From NCBI GenBank assembly GCA_036646055.1, contig JAVXMY010000002.1, positions 1 through 64,000 on the forward strand: a stretch of 64,000 nucleotides of DNA. Reading direction: 5' to 3'. Below, piece by piece: positions 8,063 to 16,694 of the stretch (positions are counted from its first letter, which is position 1; each line of letters begins with the position of its first letter). The notes beneath the pieces are model-generated. The model was not told the origin of the DNA. It made no database searches and was given only the letters and a program-made list of their open reading frames with translations. The stretch comes from JAVWMQ01 sp036646055. GTDB taxonomy: Bacteria > Bacillota > Clostridia > Peptostreptococcales > Anaerovoracaceae. The position numbers were made by a program, and so were the translations under genes.

Positions 8063-9349
8063 TTATTTAAGAAAACCAGAATAATTTCTCATTACCATCT
8101 GCTGCTCTAGTTGTTTCATACTTTCTAATGCTACGCCGACTACAATCAATAATGATGTCCCGCCGAAATGTGCATCGATTGGTGTGAACTGAGATACTAG
8201 TGTTGGTAATGTTGCAACTATAGCTAGGAAGATTGCTCCAACGAAAGTAATTCTTGTCATTACTCTGTTTAGATATTCAACCGTAGCTTTTCCTGGTCTA
8301 ATACCAGGAATAAATCCACCATTTGCTTTCATATTATCAGCAACTTCTAGAGGGTTAAATGTAACCGCTGTGTAGAAGTATGTGAAGAATACAATTAGAA
8401 CGATGTTTAATACTGCATATAGCCATACCCCTGGAGAACCAGTTGGTGATAACCATTTTTGTACCCATAAAGCAAAATCTGAATTGCTTCCTGTAAAGTA
8501 GGTAATTGTAAGTGGGAACTGAAGTATTGATAATGCGAAGATTACCGGAATAACTCCTGCCTGATTAACCTTTAGAGGAATGTGAGTGGACTGTCCACCA
8601 TACATTTTTCTACCTACAACTCTTTTTGCATACTGTACAGGTATTCTTCTCTGACCCTGCTGAATCTCGATGATACCAATAACTACTATTGCTGCAAATA
8701 CAATGAACAAAGCAATTGTAACAAATCCAATTGTTCCTTCATTAAACTTTAGCCAAACGCCATGAATGTCGCTTGGTACTCTAGCAATGATACCACCAAA
8801 GATAATTAGTGAAATACCATTTCCAATACCTCTTTCATTAATTTTTTCGCCTAACCACATTAAGAATGCAGTACCAGCTGAAAGAACTAATACGATAATT
8901 ACTACTGAGAATGTATCTGTGCTAACTAGAGCCTGTCTAAACATTCCAAGTGATACTCCTATTGCTTGAACAATAGCAAGAACCACAGTTAAATATCTTG
9001 TGTATTGTGAAATTTTCTTTCGACCTTCCGTTCCTTCTTTAGCTAATCTTTCTAAAGCTGGAATGGCAATAGTTAATAACTGTAATATGATTGACGCCGT
9101 GATATACGGAGTGATACTAAGCGCGAATATTGTCATATTCGAGAATGATCCTCCTGAAAATAGGTTGAATAAATCAATAAGCCCATTTCCACCATCACCA
9201 AAAGCCTGGTTTAGAACGTCTCTATTAATTCCCGGAATAGGAATGTTAGAACCGATTCTAAATACAACTAACATTAAGAAAGTAAAAATTAATTTTTTTC
9301 TTATTTCAGCAATTTTCCATGCTTTTGATAGTGTTTTCAGCATTTCCAT
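8063..9349 (-). CDS. secY: Protein translocase subunit SecY
   Basis: Channel subunit of the Sec translocon, 428 aa with ten predicted membrane segments. Family landmarks visible include the plug-region motif FRIGSNIPIPGI near residue 30, GIGNGISLIIFGGI near residue 175, and the C-terminal cytoplasmic RPGKATVEYLNRVMTRIT loop that contacts SecA and the ribosome. AGGTGA lies six bases before the ATG; the rplO stop overlaps this spacing. Confidence 0.98.
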   Translation of the reverse strand: MEMLKTLSKAWKIAEIRKKLIFTFLMLVVFRIGSNIPIPGINRDVLNQAFGDGGNGLIDLFNLFSGGSFSNMTIFALSITPYITASIILQLLTIAIPALERLAKEGTEGRKKISQYTRYLTVVLAIVQAIGVSLGMFRQALVSTDTFSVVIIVLVLSAGTAFLMWLGEKINERGIGNGISLIIFGGIIARVPSDIHGVWLKFNEGTIGFVTIALFIVFAAIVVIGIIEIQQGQRRIPVQYAKRVVGRKMYGGQSTHIPLKVNQAGVIPVIFALSILQFPLTITYFTGSNSDFALWVQKWLSPTGSPGVWLYAVLNIVLIVFFTYFYTAVTFNPLEVADNMKANGGFIPGIRPGKATVEYLNRVMTRITFVGAIFLAIVATLPTLVSQFTPIDAHFGGTSLLIVVGVALESMKQLEQQMVMRNYSGFLK

Positions 9350-9350
9350 A

Positions 9351-9791
9351 TTAGATCACCTCTGCCTTTCCTCCCGCAGATTCAATTTTTTCTACAGCTG
9401 ATTTTGTGAATTTGTTAGCCTGTACTGTAACAGCTTTTTCTAAAGATCCGTTTCCTAAAATCTTTACTCCGTCTTTAACCTGCTTAACTAATCCTAAGTC
9501 CTTTAGCATTTCAGTTGTAATAACTGTTCCTGCTTCAAACTTATTTAGAGATTCTACGTTAATTTCAGCGTATTCTTTTCTCCAAATATTAGTAAATCCT
9601 CTTTTAGGGATTCTTCTATACAATGGCATCTGTCCACCTTCAAAGCCAAGCTTTAGTGAACCACCACTTCTAGATTTCTGACCATTCATACCTCTACCAC
9701 CAGTTGTACCCTGACCTGTAGCTGTACCACGACCTCTTCTTTTACGATTTTTTGTAGCGCCTTCAACGGCTCTTAATTCATGAAGTTTCAT
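9351..9791 (-). CDS. rplO: 50S ribosomal protein L15
   Basis: 23S rRNA-binding assembly protein, 146 aa from the start MKLHELRAVEGA. An upstream start at 9800 would add three residues but sits inside the Shine-Dalgarno, so 9791 is chosen. The glycine/arginine-rich N-terminal loop (RGRGTATGQGTTGGRGMNGQ) that threads into the rRNA core is complete. Confidence 0.97.
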   Translation of the reverse strand: MKLHELRAVEGATKNRKRRGRGTATGQGTTGGRGMNGQKSRSGGSLKLGFEGGQMPLYRRIPKRGFTNIWRKEYAEINVESLNKFEAGTVITTEMLKDLGLVKQVKDGVKILGNGSLEKAVTVQANKFTKSAVEKIESAGGKAEVI

Positions 9792-9809
9792 GCTTTGCAC
9801 CTCCCTTTC

Positions 9810-9995
9810 TTATAGTTCTTCTACTGTAAGAAGATGCGGAACCTTGTTCACAGATCCTCTAGTTACAGCATTATCAACTAGTTCTACTGACTGGTGCATC
9901 TTTCTCAATCCTAAAGCTTCTACAACTTTTCTCTGTCTAGGAGAAGCCCCGATTAAGCTTTTTGTTAATGTGATTTTTATCATTTTATTAGCCAT
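9810..9995 (-). CDS. rpmD: 50S ribosomal protein L30
   Basis: 61 aa, ferredoxin-like fold, short bacterial form. Recognised by KITLTKSLIGASPRQRKVVE and LGLRKMHQSV. Lies between rpsE and rplO. Confidence 0.97.
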   Translation of the reverse strand: MANKMIKITLTKSLIGASPRQRKVVEALGLRKMHQSVELVDNAVTRGSVNKVPHLLTVEEL

Positions 9996-10006
9996 CTTAC
10001 TTCCTC

Positions 10007-10510
10007 CTATCCTAAGATTTCTTCCTTAGTCTTTCCTCTTAATTTCGCTACTTTTTCAAGTGTCATTAAGCTTCTTAGACCTTCGATTGTTGCATACGCC
10101 ATATTTCCAGTGTTACTTGAGCCAATGTTCTTAGCTCTAATATCTTTGATTCCAGCTGCTTCTAGTACTGTACGTACTGATGAACCAGCGATAACTCCTG
10201 TACCTTCAGCAGCAGGCATAAGTAATACTCTTCCTGCTCCGAAAACACCAATATGTTTATGAGTAATTGTTGTTCCAACTGTTGGAACATAAATTAAATT
10301 TTTCTTTGCATCTTCTGTAGCTTTTCTTACAGCTTCAGGAATTTCCTGAGCCTTACCAAGACCTACGCCAACGTGTCCTGCACCGTCACCTACAACGATA
10401 GTCACGCTGAATCTCATATTTCTACCACCCTTAACTGTCTTAGCAACACGTCTAATGTTAACGATAGTTTCTTTTAAGTCCAGCTTGGATGCGTCAATTG
10501 TATTTTTCAT
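10007..10510 (-). CDS. rpsE: 30S ribosomal protein S5
   Basis: Small-subunit protein needed for decoding fidelity and mRNA helicase activity, 167 aa. The N-terminal double-stranded RNA-binding domain contains VKGGRNMRFSVTIVVGDGAGHVG; the C-terminal domain contains GSSNTGNMAYATIEGL. The loop around VKGGRNMRF, where spectinomycin-resistance changes occur, looks wild type. Between rplR and rpmD. Confidence 0.98.
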   Translation of the reverse strand: MKNTIDASKLDLKETIVNIRRVAKTVKGGRNMRFSVTIVVGDGAGHVGVGLGKAQEIPEAVRKATEDAKKNLIYVPTVGTTITHKHIGVFGAGRVLLMPAAEGTGVIAGSSVRTVLEAAGIKDIRAKNIGSSNTGNMAYATIEGLRSLMTLEKVAKLRGKTKEEILG

Positions 10511-10523
10511 CCTTATCCTCCCG

Positions 10524-10883
10524 TTAGAATTTTAGTCCAGCTTCACGTGCGCCGTTAGCTAATTCCTGAACTCTTCCGTGATATAGAAATCCACCTCTGT
10601 CAAATGAAACAGTGTCGATGCCTTTATCAAGCGCTCTTTTTGCAATAGCGTCTCCAACTTTTTTAGCTGCTTCTTTGTTTCCACCATTAGCGATTTCTAA
10701 ATCTTTTTCTAATGATGAAGCTGCTACTAAAGTTGCTCCGTTTACGTCGTCAATAATCTGAGCTGAAATATTCTTATTACTTCTAAAAACACATAATCTA
10801 GGTCTTTCAGGAGTACCATGAACGTCTTTTCTAACTCTTGCGTGTCTAGCAACACGTCTATCATTTCTACTATATTTTGCCAT
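10524..10883 (-). CDS. rplR: 50S ribosomal protein L18
   Basis: 5S rRNA-binding protein, 119 aa. RPRLCVFRSNKNISAQIIDD and the C-terminal YHGRVQELANGAREAGLKF are the family signatures. Acts with L5 to attach 5S rRNA to the central protuberance. Confidence 0.98.
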   Translation of the reverse strand: MAKYSRNDRRVARHARVRKDVHGTPERPRLCVFRSNKNISAQIIDDVNGATLVAASSLEKDLEIANGGNKEAAKKVGDAIAKRALDKGIDTVSFDRGGFLYHGRVQELANGAREAGLKF

Positions 10884-10901
10884 GTTATTTTACTCCTTTC
10901 T

Positions 10902-11450
10902 TTATTCGCCCTTACCGCCAGCTTTACCTTCTTTTCTACGTACCTTTTCACCTTCGTATCTGATACCTTTACCCTTGTAAGGTTCTGGTTTTCTCCACGC
11001 TCTGATGTTAGCTGCGTAGTTTCCAACTAACTGTTTGTCAATACCTTTAACAGTAATAGTTGTTGCTGAAGTAGCTTCAGTTGTAATGCCTTCTGGATCC
11101 TTCATGTTTACTGGGTGAGAGAAGTTTAAGCTTAATGCAAGCACGTCGCCTTTTTTCTCTACCTTGTATCCAACACCGATCATTTCAAGCTTTTTTTCAT
11201 ATCCTTCTGTTACACCAATTACCATGTTTGAAATTAATGTTCTAGCAAGACCATGCTGAGCTCTGTCACTTTTGTTGTCTGTACTTCTTGAAACAGTAAG
11301 TACTCCATCATTTTGTTCTACAGTTAATCTTTCACTAATCTGTTGTGTAAGTTCACCCTTAGGGCCTTTAACAGTAACTAGATTATTATCATCTACAGTT
11401 ACTTCTACACCAGCAGGAAGATTAACAGGTTTAATACCAATTCTTGACAT
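10902..11450 (-). CDS. rplF: 50S ribosomal protein L6
   Basis: Binds 23S rRNA domain VI close to the sarcin-ricin loop, 182 aa. Two repeated alpha/beta domains are visible, with MSRIGIKPVNLPAGVEV at the start and KPEPYKGKGIRYEGEKVRRKEGK near the end. Confidence 0.98.
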   Translation of the reverse strand: MSRIGIKPVNLPAGVEVTVDDNNLVTVKGPKGELTQQISERLTVEQNDGVLTVSRSTDNKSDRAQHGLARTLISNMVIGVTEGYEKKLEMIGVGYKVEKKGDVLALSLNFSHPVNMKDPEGITTEATSATTITVKGIDKQLVGNYAANIRAWRKPEPYKGKGIRYEGEKVRRKEGKAGGKGE

Positions 11451-11461
11451 TTAATTTCCTC

Positions 11462-11860
11462 CTACCATACATAACAGATTACTTCGCCACCAACTCCAAG
11501 TTTTCTTGCTTCTTTATCGCTAATTACTCCTTTAGAAGTAGAAACGATTGCAATACCTAGACCTCCTAGGATTCTTGGAACCTCATTAGCCTTAGCATAA
11601 ACCTTTAGGCCTGGTTTTGAAATTTTCTTTATTCCATTTATAACTTTTTCATTAGCAGGGCCGTATTTCATTTCTACATTAATCATTCCCTGTTTGTCAT
11701 CTTCAATAACATCAAATCCACCAATGTAGCCTTCTTCTAGAAGGATTCCAGCGATTGACTTCTTAATGTTAGAAGCTGGAATTGACACATTCTTATGTCC
11801 TGCTGTGTTGGCATTTCTGATTCTTGTTAGCATATCTGCTATTGGATCTGTCATTGTCAT
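11462..11860 (-). CDS. rpsH: 30S ribosomal protein S8
   Basis: Primary 16S rRNA-binding protein, 132 aa, with MTMTDPIADMLTRIRNA and the C-terminal GLGIAIVSTSKGVISDKEAR motif. In Escherichia coli S8 represses the spc operon. Here a hairpin lies directly upstream in the rpsN-rpsH gap (11879-11916). Confidence 0.98.
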   Translation of the reverse strand: MTMTDPIADMLTRIRNANTAGHKNVSIPASNIKKSIAGILLEEGYIGGFDVIEDDKQGMINVEMKYGPANEKVINGIKKISKPGLKVYAKANEVPRILGGLGIAIVSTSKGVISDKEARKLGVGGEVICYVW

Positions 11861-11878
11861 TACAGTTATTCTCCTTTC

Positions 11879-11916
11879 TTTGCGAGCATTATCCCCTCTG
11901 GGGAATTCTTCGCAAA
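11879..11916 (-). ncRNA. Hairpin in the rpsN-rpsH spacer
   Basis: Minus-strand stem TTTGCGA/TCGCAAA (7 bp) enclosing TCCCC-AGA-GGGGA, about 15 bases upstream of the rpsH start. There is no T-tract, so it is not a terminator. It may be an autoregulatory or RNA-processing site. Confidence 0.45.
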
Positions 11917-11923
11917 CAATATC

Positions 11924-12109
11924 TTACCAACTTGCTTTTCTAACGCCAGGTATTTCACCTTTGTAAGCAAGTTCTCTAAAACAAATACGGCAAATACCAT
12001 ATTTCTTTAGTACAGAATGTGGTCTTCCACAAACTCTGCATCTTGTATACGCCCTAGTTGAATACTTAGGCGCTCTCTGCTGTTTTACCTTGAGAGATTT
12101 CTTAGCCAT
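11924..12109 (-). CDS. rpsN: 30S ribosomal protein S14, zinc-binding type
   Basis: 61-aa short form of S14 (type Z). The zinc ribbon C24-x2-C27-x12-C40-x2-C43 is complete. The C-terminus GEIPGVRKASW is canonical. Between rplE and rpsH. Confidence 0.98.
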   Translation of the reverse strand: MAKKSLKVKQQRAPKYSTRAYTRCRVCGRPHSVLKKYGICRICFRELAYKGEIPGVRKASW

Positions 12110-12118
12110 AATTCCCTC

Positions 12119-12661
12119 CTACTTTTCAAACGGCATGCCTAGAAGCTTTAATAGTTCAGCAGCTTCTTCGTCAGTTTTAGCCGTAGTTGTAAATACTATG
12201 TTCATTCCTTTTACTAGATCAACCTGATCGTAACTGATTTCAGGGAAGATTAATTGTTCTTTGATACCCATAGAGTAGTTACCTCTACCATCAAATGAAT
12301 TCTTATTTACTCCCTTGAAGTCTCTTACTCTTGGAAGAGCGATGTTAAAGAACTTGTCTACGAATTCATACATGTTTTCTCCTCTTAGAGTAACCTTTGT
12401 ACCTACAGGCATTCCCTGTCTAACCTTAAAGTTAGCGATAGACTTTTTAGCTCTAGTGATTACAGGTCTCTGACCTGCAATAATGCCTAATTCTTTAACT
12501 GCAGTTTCCATTAGCTTAGCATTTTCTTTTGCTTCGCCAAGGCCAATATTTATTGTAACTTTTTCAAGCTTTGGAACTTCCATAACATTTGAATATGAAA
12601 ATTTATCCATCATAGCTTTGAAAACATCATTTTTATAAGTTTCTTTTAGTCTAGCTGTCAA
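12119..12661 (-). CDS. rplE: 50S ribosomal protein L5
   Basis: 5S rRNA-binding protein that also touches P-site tRNA, 180 aa. Signatures include VTINIGLGEAKENAKLM, GQRPVITRAKKSIANFKVR and the C-terminal FTTTAKTDEEAAELLKLLGM. Between rplX and rpsN. Confidence 0.98.
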   Translation of the reverse strand: MTARLKETYKNDVFKAMMDKFSYSNVMEVPKLEKVTINIGLGEAKENAKLMETAVKELGIIAGQRPVITRAKKSIANFKVRQGMPVGTKVTLRGENMYEFVDKFFNIALPRVRDFKGVNKNSFDGRGNYSMGIKEQLIFPEISYDQVDLVKGMNIVFTTTAKTDEEAAELLKLLGMPFEK

Positions 12662-12677
12662 ATCGTCTCCTCCTTTC

Positions 12678-12983
12678 TTAATCTATTACGTTTCCGCTTT
12701 TCTTAGCAACTCTAACTTTTTTGTTGCCTTCTACTTTAATTCCAACTCTTGTTGCTTCTTTAGCTTTGCTATCGAATAACATTACATTTGAAACATGGAT
12801 TGGACCTTCCTGGTGCTTAATTTCTGAAGCAGCAGTTCTAGTCTGTTTCTGATGTTTTGTCTGCATGTTAATTCCTTCAACAACAACTTTGTTTTCCTTA
12901 GGCATAGCTTTAATAACTTTACCTTTTTTACCTTTGTCTTTACCAGCAATTACAATTACTGTATCGTCTTTTTTAATACGCAT
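12678..12983 (-). CDS. rplX: 50S ribosomal protein L24
   Basis: Assembly-initiator protein for the 50S subunit, 101 aa. A KOW motif is visible near the N-terminus (VIVIAGKDKGKKGKVIKAMP). Confidence 0.98.
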   Translation of the reverse strand: MRIKKDDTVIVIAGKDKGKKGKVIKAMPKENKVVVEGINMQTKHQKQTRTAASEIKHQEGPIHVSNVMLFDSKAKEATRVGIKVEGNKKVRVAKKSGNVID

Positions 12984-12995
12984 CTATAACACCTC

Positions 12996-13364
12996 CTAAA
13001 GTACTTCTGGTGCCAATGACACAATCTTCATATAGTTCTTGTCTCTAAGCTCTCTAGCAACAGGTCCAAAGATACGAGTTCCTACTGGAGTCTTATCTTC
13101 TTTAATAACTACTGCAGCATTCTGGTCAAACTTAACATAGCTACCATCATTTCTTCTAGCACCAAATGTTGTTCTAACAACTACAGCTCTTACTACTTCA
13201 CCCTTTTTAACTACTCCGCCTGGAGAAGCTTCTTTTACGGCACAAACAATTATATCTCCGATATTCGCATATTTACGACCTGTTCCTCCAAGAACACGGA
13301 TACATAATAGTTCTTTTGCACCGGAGTTGTCTGCGACTTTTAATCTACTCTCTGTCTGGATCAT
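12996..13364 (-). CDS. rplN: 50S ribosomal protein L14
   Basis: 122 aa; intersubunit bridge protein contacting 16S rRNA helix 14. MIQTESRLKVADNSGAKEL and the C-terminal MKIVSLAPEVL are invariant family features. First gene of the spc portion of the cluster, with no internal promoter obvious before it. Confidence 0.98.
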   Translation of the reverse strand: MIQTESRLKVADNSGAKELLCIRVLGGTGRKYANIGDIIVCAVKEASPGGVVKKGEVVRAVVVRTTFGARRNDGSYVKFDQNAAVVIKEDKTPVGTRIFGPVARELRDKNYMKIVSLAPEVL

Positions 13365-13377
13365 TTTCGGTGCCTCC

Positions 13378-13638
13378 TTATTTCACTTTTTCTACAACTT
13401 CAACAAGTCTCCATCTTTTATCCTTAGATAATGGTCTTGTTTCCATAATTCTAACTTTATCTCCGATATTACATTCATTGTTTTCATCGTGAGCCTTAAC
13501 CTTCTTAGTTGTCTTTACAGCTTTGCCGTAAAGAGAATGTCTTACGAAGTCTTCAATGGCAACTGTGATTGTTTTGTCCATTTTGTTACTAACAACCATG
13601 CCAACTCTAGCTTTTCTTCTATTTCTTTCTACTGTCAT
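13378..13638 (-). CDS. rpsQ: 30S ribosomal protein S17
   Basis: OB-fold 16S rRNA-binding protein, 86 aa; GMVVSNKMDKTITVAIEDFV and the C-terminal IMETRPLSKDKRWRLVEVVE are typical. Last gene of the S10 portion. Confidence 0.98.
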   Translation of the reverse strand: MTVERNRRKARVGMVVSNKMDKTITVAIEDFVRHSLYGKAVKTTKKVKAHDENNECNIGDKVRIMETRPLSKDKRWRLVEVVEKVK

Positions 13639-13653
13639 AATTCATCCTCCTTC

Positions 13654-13860
13654 CTATTCAGCCTGAGCCTTTTCAAGCTCTTTTTCTCTAATAATTGTTT
13701 TTACTCTTGCAATATCTCTCTTTGTCTCTCTAACCCTAATTGGATTTTCAAGCTGTCCTGTAACATGCTGAAATCTTAGATTAAATAAATCTTTCTTCAT
13801 TTTTACTAGTTCAGCATTTAGTTCAAGATCAGACATTTCTCTAATTTTGTTTAATTCCAT
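13654..13860 (-). CDS. rpmC: 50S ribosomal protein L29
   Basis: 68-aa two-helix protein at the tunnel exit, where signal recognition particle and trigger factor dock. MELNKIREMSDLELNAELVK and LRFQHVTGQLENP identify it. Its ATG overlaps the rplP stop by one base (TAATG), implying coupled translation. Confidence 0.98.
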   Translation of the reverse strand: MELNKIREMSDLELNAELVKMKKDLFNLRFQHVTGQLENPIRVRETKRDIARVKTIIREKELEKAQAE

Positions 13861-14291
13861 TATGCTTCACCATCCTTTACTTCGTTACTCTTAATAGCGA
13901 ATTTACATTTTACAGGTAATTTGTGCATTGCAAGTCTCATTGCTTCTCTAGCCTGTGCTTCTGTAACACCTTCGATTTCGAACATAACTCTGCCTGGTTT
14001 TACTACTGCTACCCAATACTCAGGTGAACCTTTACCAGATCCCATACGTACTTCTGCAGGTTTCTTTGTAACTGATTTATGTGGGAAAATTTTAATATAA
14101 ACTTTTCCGCCTCTTTTGATAGATCTTGTCATAGCGATTCTCGCTGCTTCGATCTGATTTGAAGTGATCCAACCAGGTTCAGTTGCTACTAATCCGTAAT
14201 CACCGTAAGTAACTTTGTTACCACGAGTAGCCTTACCCCTCATGTTTCCTCTGTGGACTCTTCTACGTTTAACGCGCTTTGGCATCAACAT
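13860..14291 (-). CDS. rplP: 50S ribosomal protein L16
   Basis: 143 aa; organises the A-site tRNA-binding region of the 50S subunit. MLMPKRVKRRRVHRGNMRGK and RMGSGKGSPEYWVAVVKPGR are canonical. Stop overlaps the rpmC start. Confidence 0.98.
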   Translation of the reverse strand: MLMPKRVKRRRVHRGNMRGKATRGNKVTYGDYGLVATEPGWITSNQIEAARIAMTRSIKRGGKVYIKIFPHKSVTKKPAEVRMGSGKGSPEYWVAVVKPGRVMFEIEGVTEAQAREAMRLAMHKLPVKCKFAIKSNEVKDGEA

Positions 14292-14314
14292 GGCTCGTTC
14301 CTCCTTATAATAGT

Positions 14315-15184
14315 TTATGCTTCAGTATTATCTACTGTTGTTTCAACTTCTACAGCCTCTACCTGTGGTTCAACCTTAGGAGCTGCTTTTCTAACTCTCA
14401 ATGAAGTTGCCTTCTTAGGTTCTGGTCTAGCGTCTCTAGGATTGTTCTTTCTAGGTCTTCTGTCACCATCTCTTCTTGGCTTTCTATCATTTTTTCTTCT
14501 GTCGTTTCTTCTACCGTCATTCTTTTCTTCACGAATTACGCTCTGTAATCCTCTGTCAAGAATTTCTCCGTGGTTTAACCAAACTTTAACACCGATCTTA
14601 CCGTATGTTGTGTCTGCTTCTGCAAAACCGTAATCGATGTCAGCTCTTAAAGTATGTAGAGGAACATTACCTTCACTATACTTTTCGCTTCTAGCGATTT
14701 CTGCTCCACCAAGTCTACCAGATACAAGTACCTTGATACCCTTAGCGTTAGCTTTCATTGTTCTGCCAATAGCCTGTTTCATAGCTCTTCTAAATGCAAC
14801 TCTTCTTTCAAGTGCCTGAGCAATGCTTTCAGCTGTTAACTGAGCATCTAATTCAGCTCTCTTAACTTCTTTAATATCAATAGCTACAGTCTTTTTAGTT
14901 AATTTGCCTAAGTCTGCTCTTAACTGATCAATTCCATCTCCTGATCTTCCGATAACCATTCCTGGTTTACCTGTTGAGATAAGAACTCTTAAGTTGTTTT
15001 CTCCAGATCTTTCGATAGCTACTTTTGATACTCCAGCAGCATAAAGCTTTTTCTTAACAAAATCTCTAATCTGATTATCTTCAATTAAGAAATCAGCGAA
15101 ATTGTCTTTATCTGCATACCATTTAGAGCTCCAGTCTTTAATTACTCCAACTCTTAAACCGTGTGGACTTACTTTCTGACCCAT
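14315..15184 (-). CDS. rpsC: 30S ribosomal protein S3 with extended C-terminal tail
   Basis: Head protein lining the mRNA entry channel. At 289 aa it is well above the common 215-230. The type II KH domain (GKPGMVIGRSGDGIDQL, about residues 72-88) and the C-terminal S3 domain (YGKIGVKVWLNHGEIL, ending near residue 210) are normal. The extra 75 or so residues are low complexity: first a very basic stretch rich in Arg, Asn and Asp with RRNDRRKNDRKPRRDGDRRP, then an acidic Val/Glu/Thr-rich end. The tail should be disordered and could bind RNA. Length variation in S3 tails is known in several Gram-positive lineages. Its start abuts the rplV stop without a gap. Confidence 0.97.
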   Translation of the reverse strand: MGQKVSPHGLRVGVIKDWSSKWYADKDNFADFLIEDNQIRDFVKKKLYAAGVSKVAIERSGENNLRVLISTGKPGMVIGRSGDGIDQLRADLGKLTKKTVAIDIKEVKRAELDAQLTAESIAQALERRVAFRRAMKQAIGRTMKANAKGIKVLVSGRLGGAEIARSEKYSEGNVPLHTLRADIDYGFAEADTTYGKIGVKVWLNHGEILDRGLQSVIREEKNDGRRNDRRKNDRKPRRDGDRRPRKNNPRDARPEPKKATSLRVRKAAPKVEPQVEAVEVETTVDNTEA

Positions 15185-15538
15185 TTACTGAACCTCCATT
15201 TCTGAATTTCTTTCTTTTAGAGTAACACCGATGTGGCTGCTTCTCTTTAAGATGATTGACGCTCTACCCTGTGAGCCAGCTCTCCATCTCTTCATTGTAG
15301 GTCCCTGATGAGCATAAACTTCTGCTACATACAGATCATCTACATTCATATCAAAGTTGTTTTCTGCATTTGCTGCAGCAGATTTAACAACTTTTTCTAC
15401 TAACTCTGCACCTTTACCTGGTGTAAATTTTAGTATTGTTAATGCTTCCGCTAAATCTTTACCTCTTACTAAATCAGTAATTGGCTTAAGTTTAATAGGA
15501 GACATTCTTACATACTTTGCAACTGCTTTTGCTTCCAT
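15185..15538 (-). CDS. rplV: 50S ribosomal protein L22
   Basis: Lines the nascent-peptide tunnel, 117 aa from MEAKAVAKYVRMSPIKLKPI. An in-frame TTG six bases upstream (15544) is possible, but it lies only four bases from the AGGAG, so the ATG is chosen. The loop tip region RWRAGSQGRASIILKRSSH that carries macrolide-resistance changes looks unaltered. Confidence 0.96.
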   Translation of the reverse strand: MEAKAVAKYVRMSPIKLKPITDLVRGKDLAEALTILKFTPGKGAELVEKVVKSAAANAENNFDMNVDDLYVAEVYAHQGPTMKRWRAGSQGRASIILKRSSHIGVTLKERNSEMEVQ

Positions 15539-15556
15539 TTTCAATTATCTCCTTTT

Positions 15557-15829
15557 CTATTTAGATTTCTTATCGGCAGCATGTCCTCTGTAAGTTCTAG
15601 TTGGAGCAAATTCTCCAAGTCTATGACCTACCATATCTTCTGTAATATATACAGGAACATGTTTTCTACCGTCATGTACTGCTATAGTATGACCTACCAT
15701 CTGTGGAAAAATCGTAGATGGTCTTGACCATGTCTTCACAACCTTCTTTTCGTTTGCTGCGTTCATATCAATAATTGCTTTAATTAATTTCGCATTTACG
15801 AAAGGGCCTTTTTTAAGTGATCTACCCAT
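15557..15829 (-). CDS. rpsS: 30S ribosomal protein S19
   Basis: 90-aa head protein that forms a complex with S13 near the A and P sites. MGRSLKKGPFVNAKL and HRLGEFAPTRTYRGHAADKK are diagnostic. Confidence 0.98.
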   Translation of the reverse strand: MGRSLKKGPFVNAKLIKAIIDMNAANEKKVVKTWSRPSTIFPQMVGHTIAVHDGRKHVPVYITEDMVGHRLGEFAPTRTYRGHAADKKSK

Positions 15830-15845
15830 TATTTATGCTCCTTCC

Positions 15846-16679
15846 TTATCTCTCGCCTCTTTGTTTAACGATGTATTTATTAGATTCCTTGTTTTTCTTT
15901 CTAGTTTTGTATCCTAGTGCAGGTTTACCCCAAGGAGTTACTGGACTTACTCTACCAATACCAGTCTTACCTTCACCACCACCGTGTGGGTGATCGTTAG
16001 GGTTCATTACAGAACCTCTTACTGTAGGTCTGATACCCATATGTCTTTTTCTACCAGCTTTACCGATACAGATATTTGCGTGATCTGAATTTCCAACTTC
16101 GCCAATTGTAGCTCTGCATTCGATTCTAACTTTTCTAACTTCTCCGGATGGTAGTCTAACCTGAGCATACTTGCCTTCCTTAGCCATTAGCTGAGCGCCG
16201 TTTCCAGCTGATCTTACCATCTGTCCACCTTTTCCAGGCTTTAATTCAACATTATGAATCATTGTACCTACTGGAACGTTCTTTAGTGGAAGCGCGTTAC
16301 CTACTTTGATATCCGCTTCTGGACCTGAGAAGATTACATCTCCAACCTTTAATGTTTCAGGAGCGATGATATATCTCTTTTCTCCGTCTGCATAAACGAT
16401 TAATGCGATGTTAGCACTTCTATTTGGATCATATTCGATTGTTGATACTTTTCCTGGTATATCGTCTTTAAGTCTCTTGAAGTCGATAATTCTGTATTTC
16501 GGTCTGTAACCGCCACCTCTGTGTCTAACAGTAATTTTACCTCTAGAGTTTCTTCCAGAGTGCTTTTTAAGAGTAACTGTTAATGACTTTTCTGGTGTAC
16601 TTCTAGTGATTTCTTCAAATGTTGAAGTTGTCATCCCTCTTAAACCAGGAGTAGTTGGATTATACTTTTTAATTCCCAT
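15846..16679 (-). CDS. rplB: 50S ribosomal protein L2
   Basis: 277 aa; required for subunit association and peptidyl transferase activity. Contains the conserved VMNPNDHPHGGGEGKTGIGR loop near residue 224 with the functionally important histidine (GGGEG preceded by HPH), and the C-terminal KTRKKNKESNKYIVKQR. Confidence 0.98.
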   Translation of the reverse strand: MGIKKYNPTTPGLRGMTTSTFEEITRSTPEKSLTVTLKKHSGRNSRGKITVRHRGGGYRPKYRIIDFKRLKDDIPGKVSTIEYDPNRSANIALIVYADGEKRYIIAPETLKVGDVIFSGPEADIKVGNALPLKNVPVGTMIHNVELKPGKGGQMVRSAGNGAQLMAKEGKYAQVRLPSGEVRKVRIECRATIGEVGNSDHANICIGKAGRKRHMGIRPTVRGSVMNPNDHPHGGGEGKTGIGRVSPVTPWGKPALGYKTRKKNKESNKYIVKQRGER

Positions 16680-16694
16680 TGTTTCTACCTCCTA

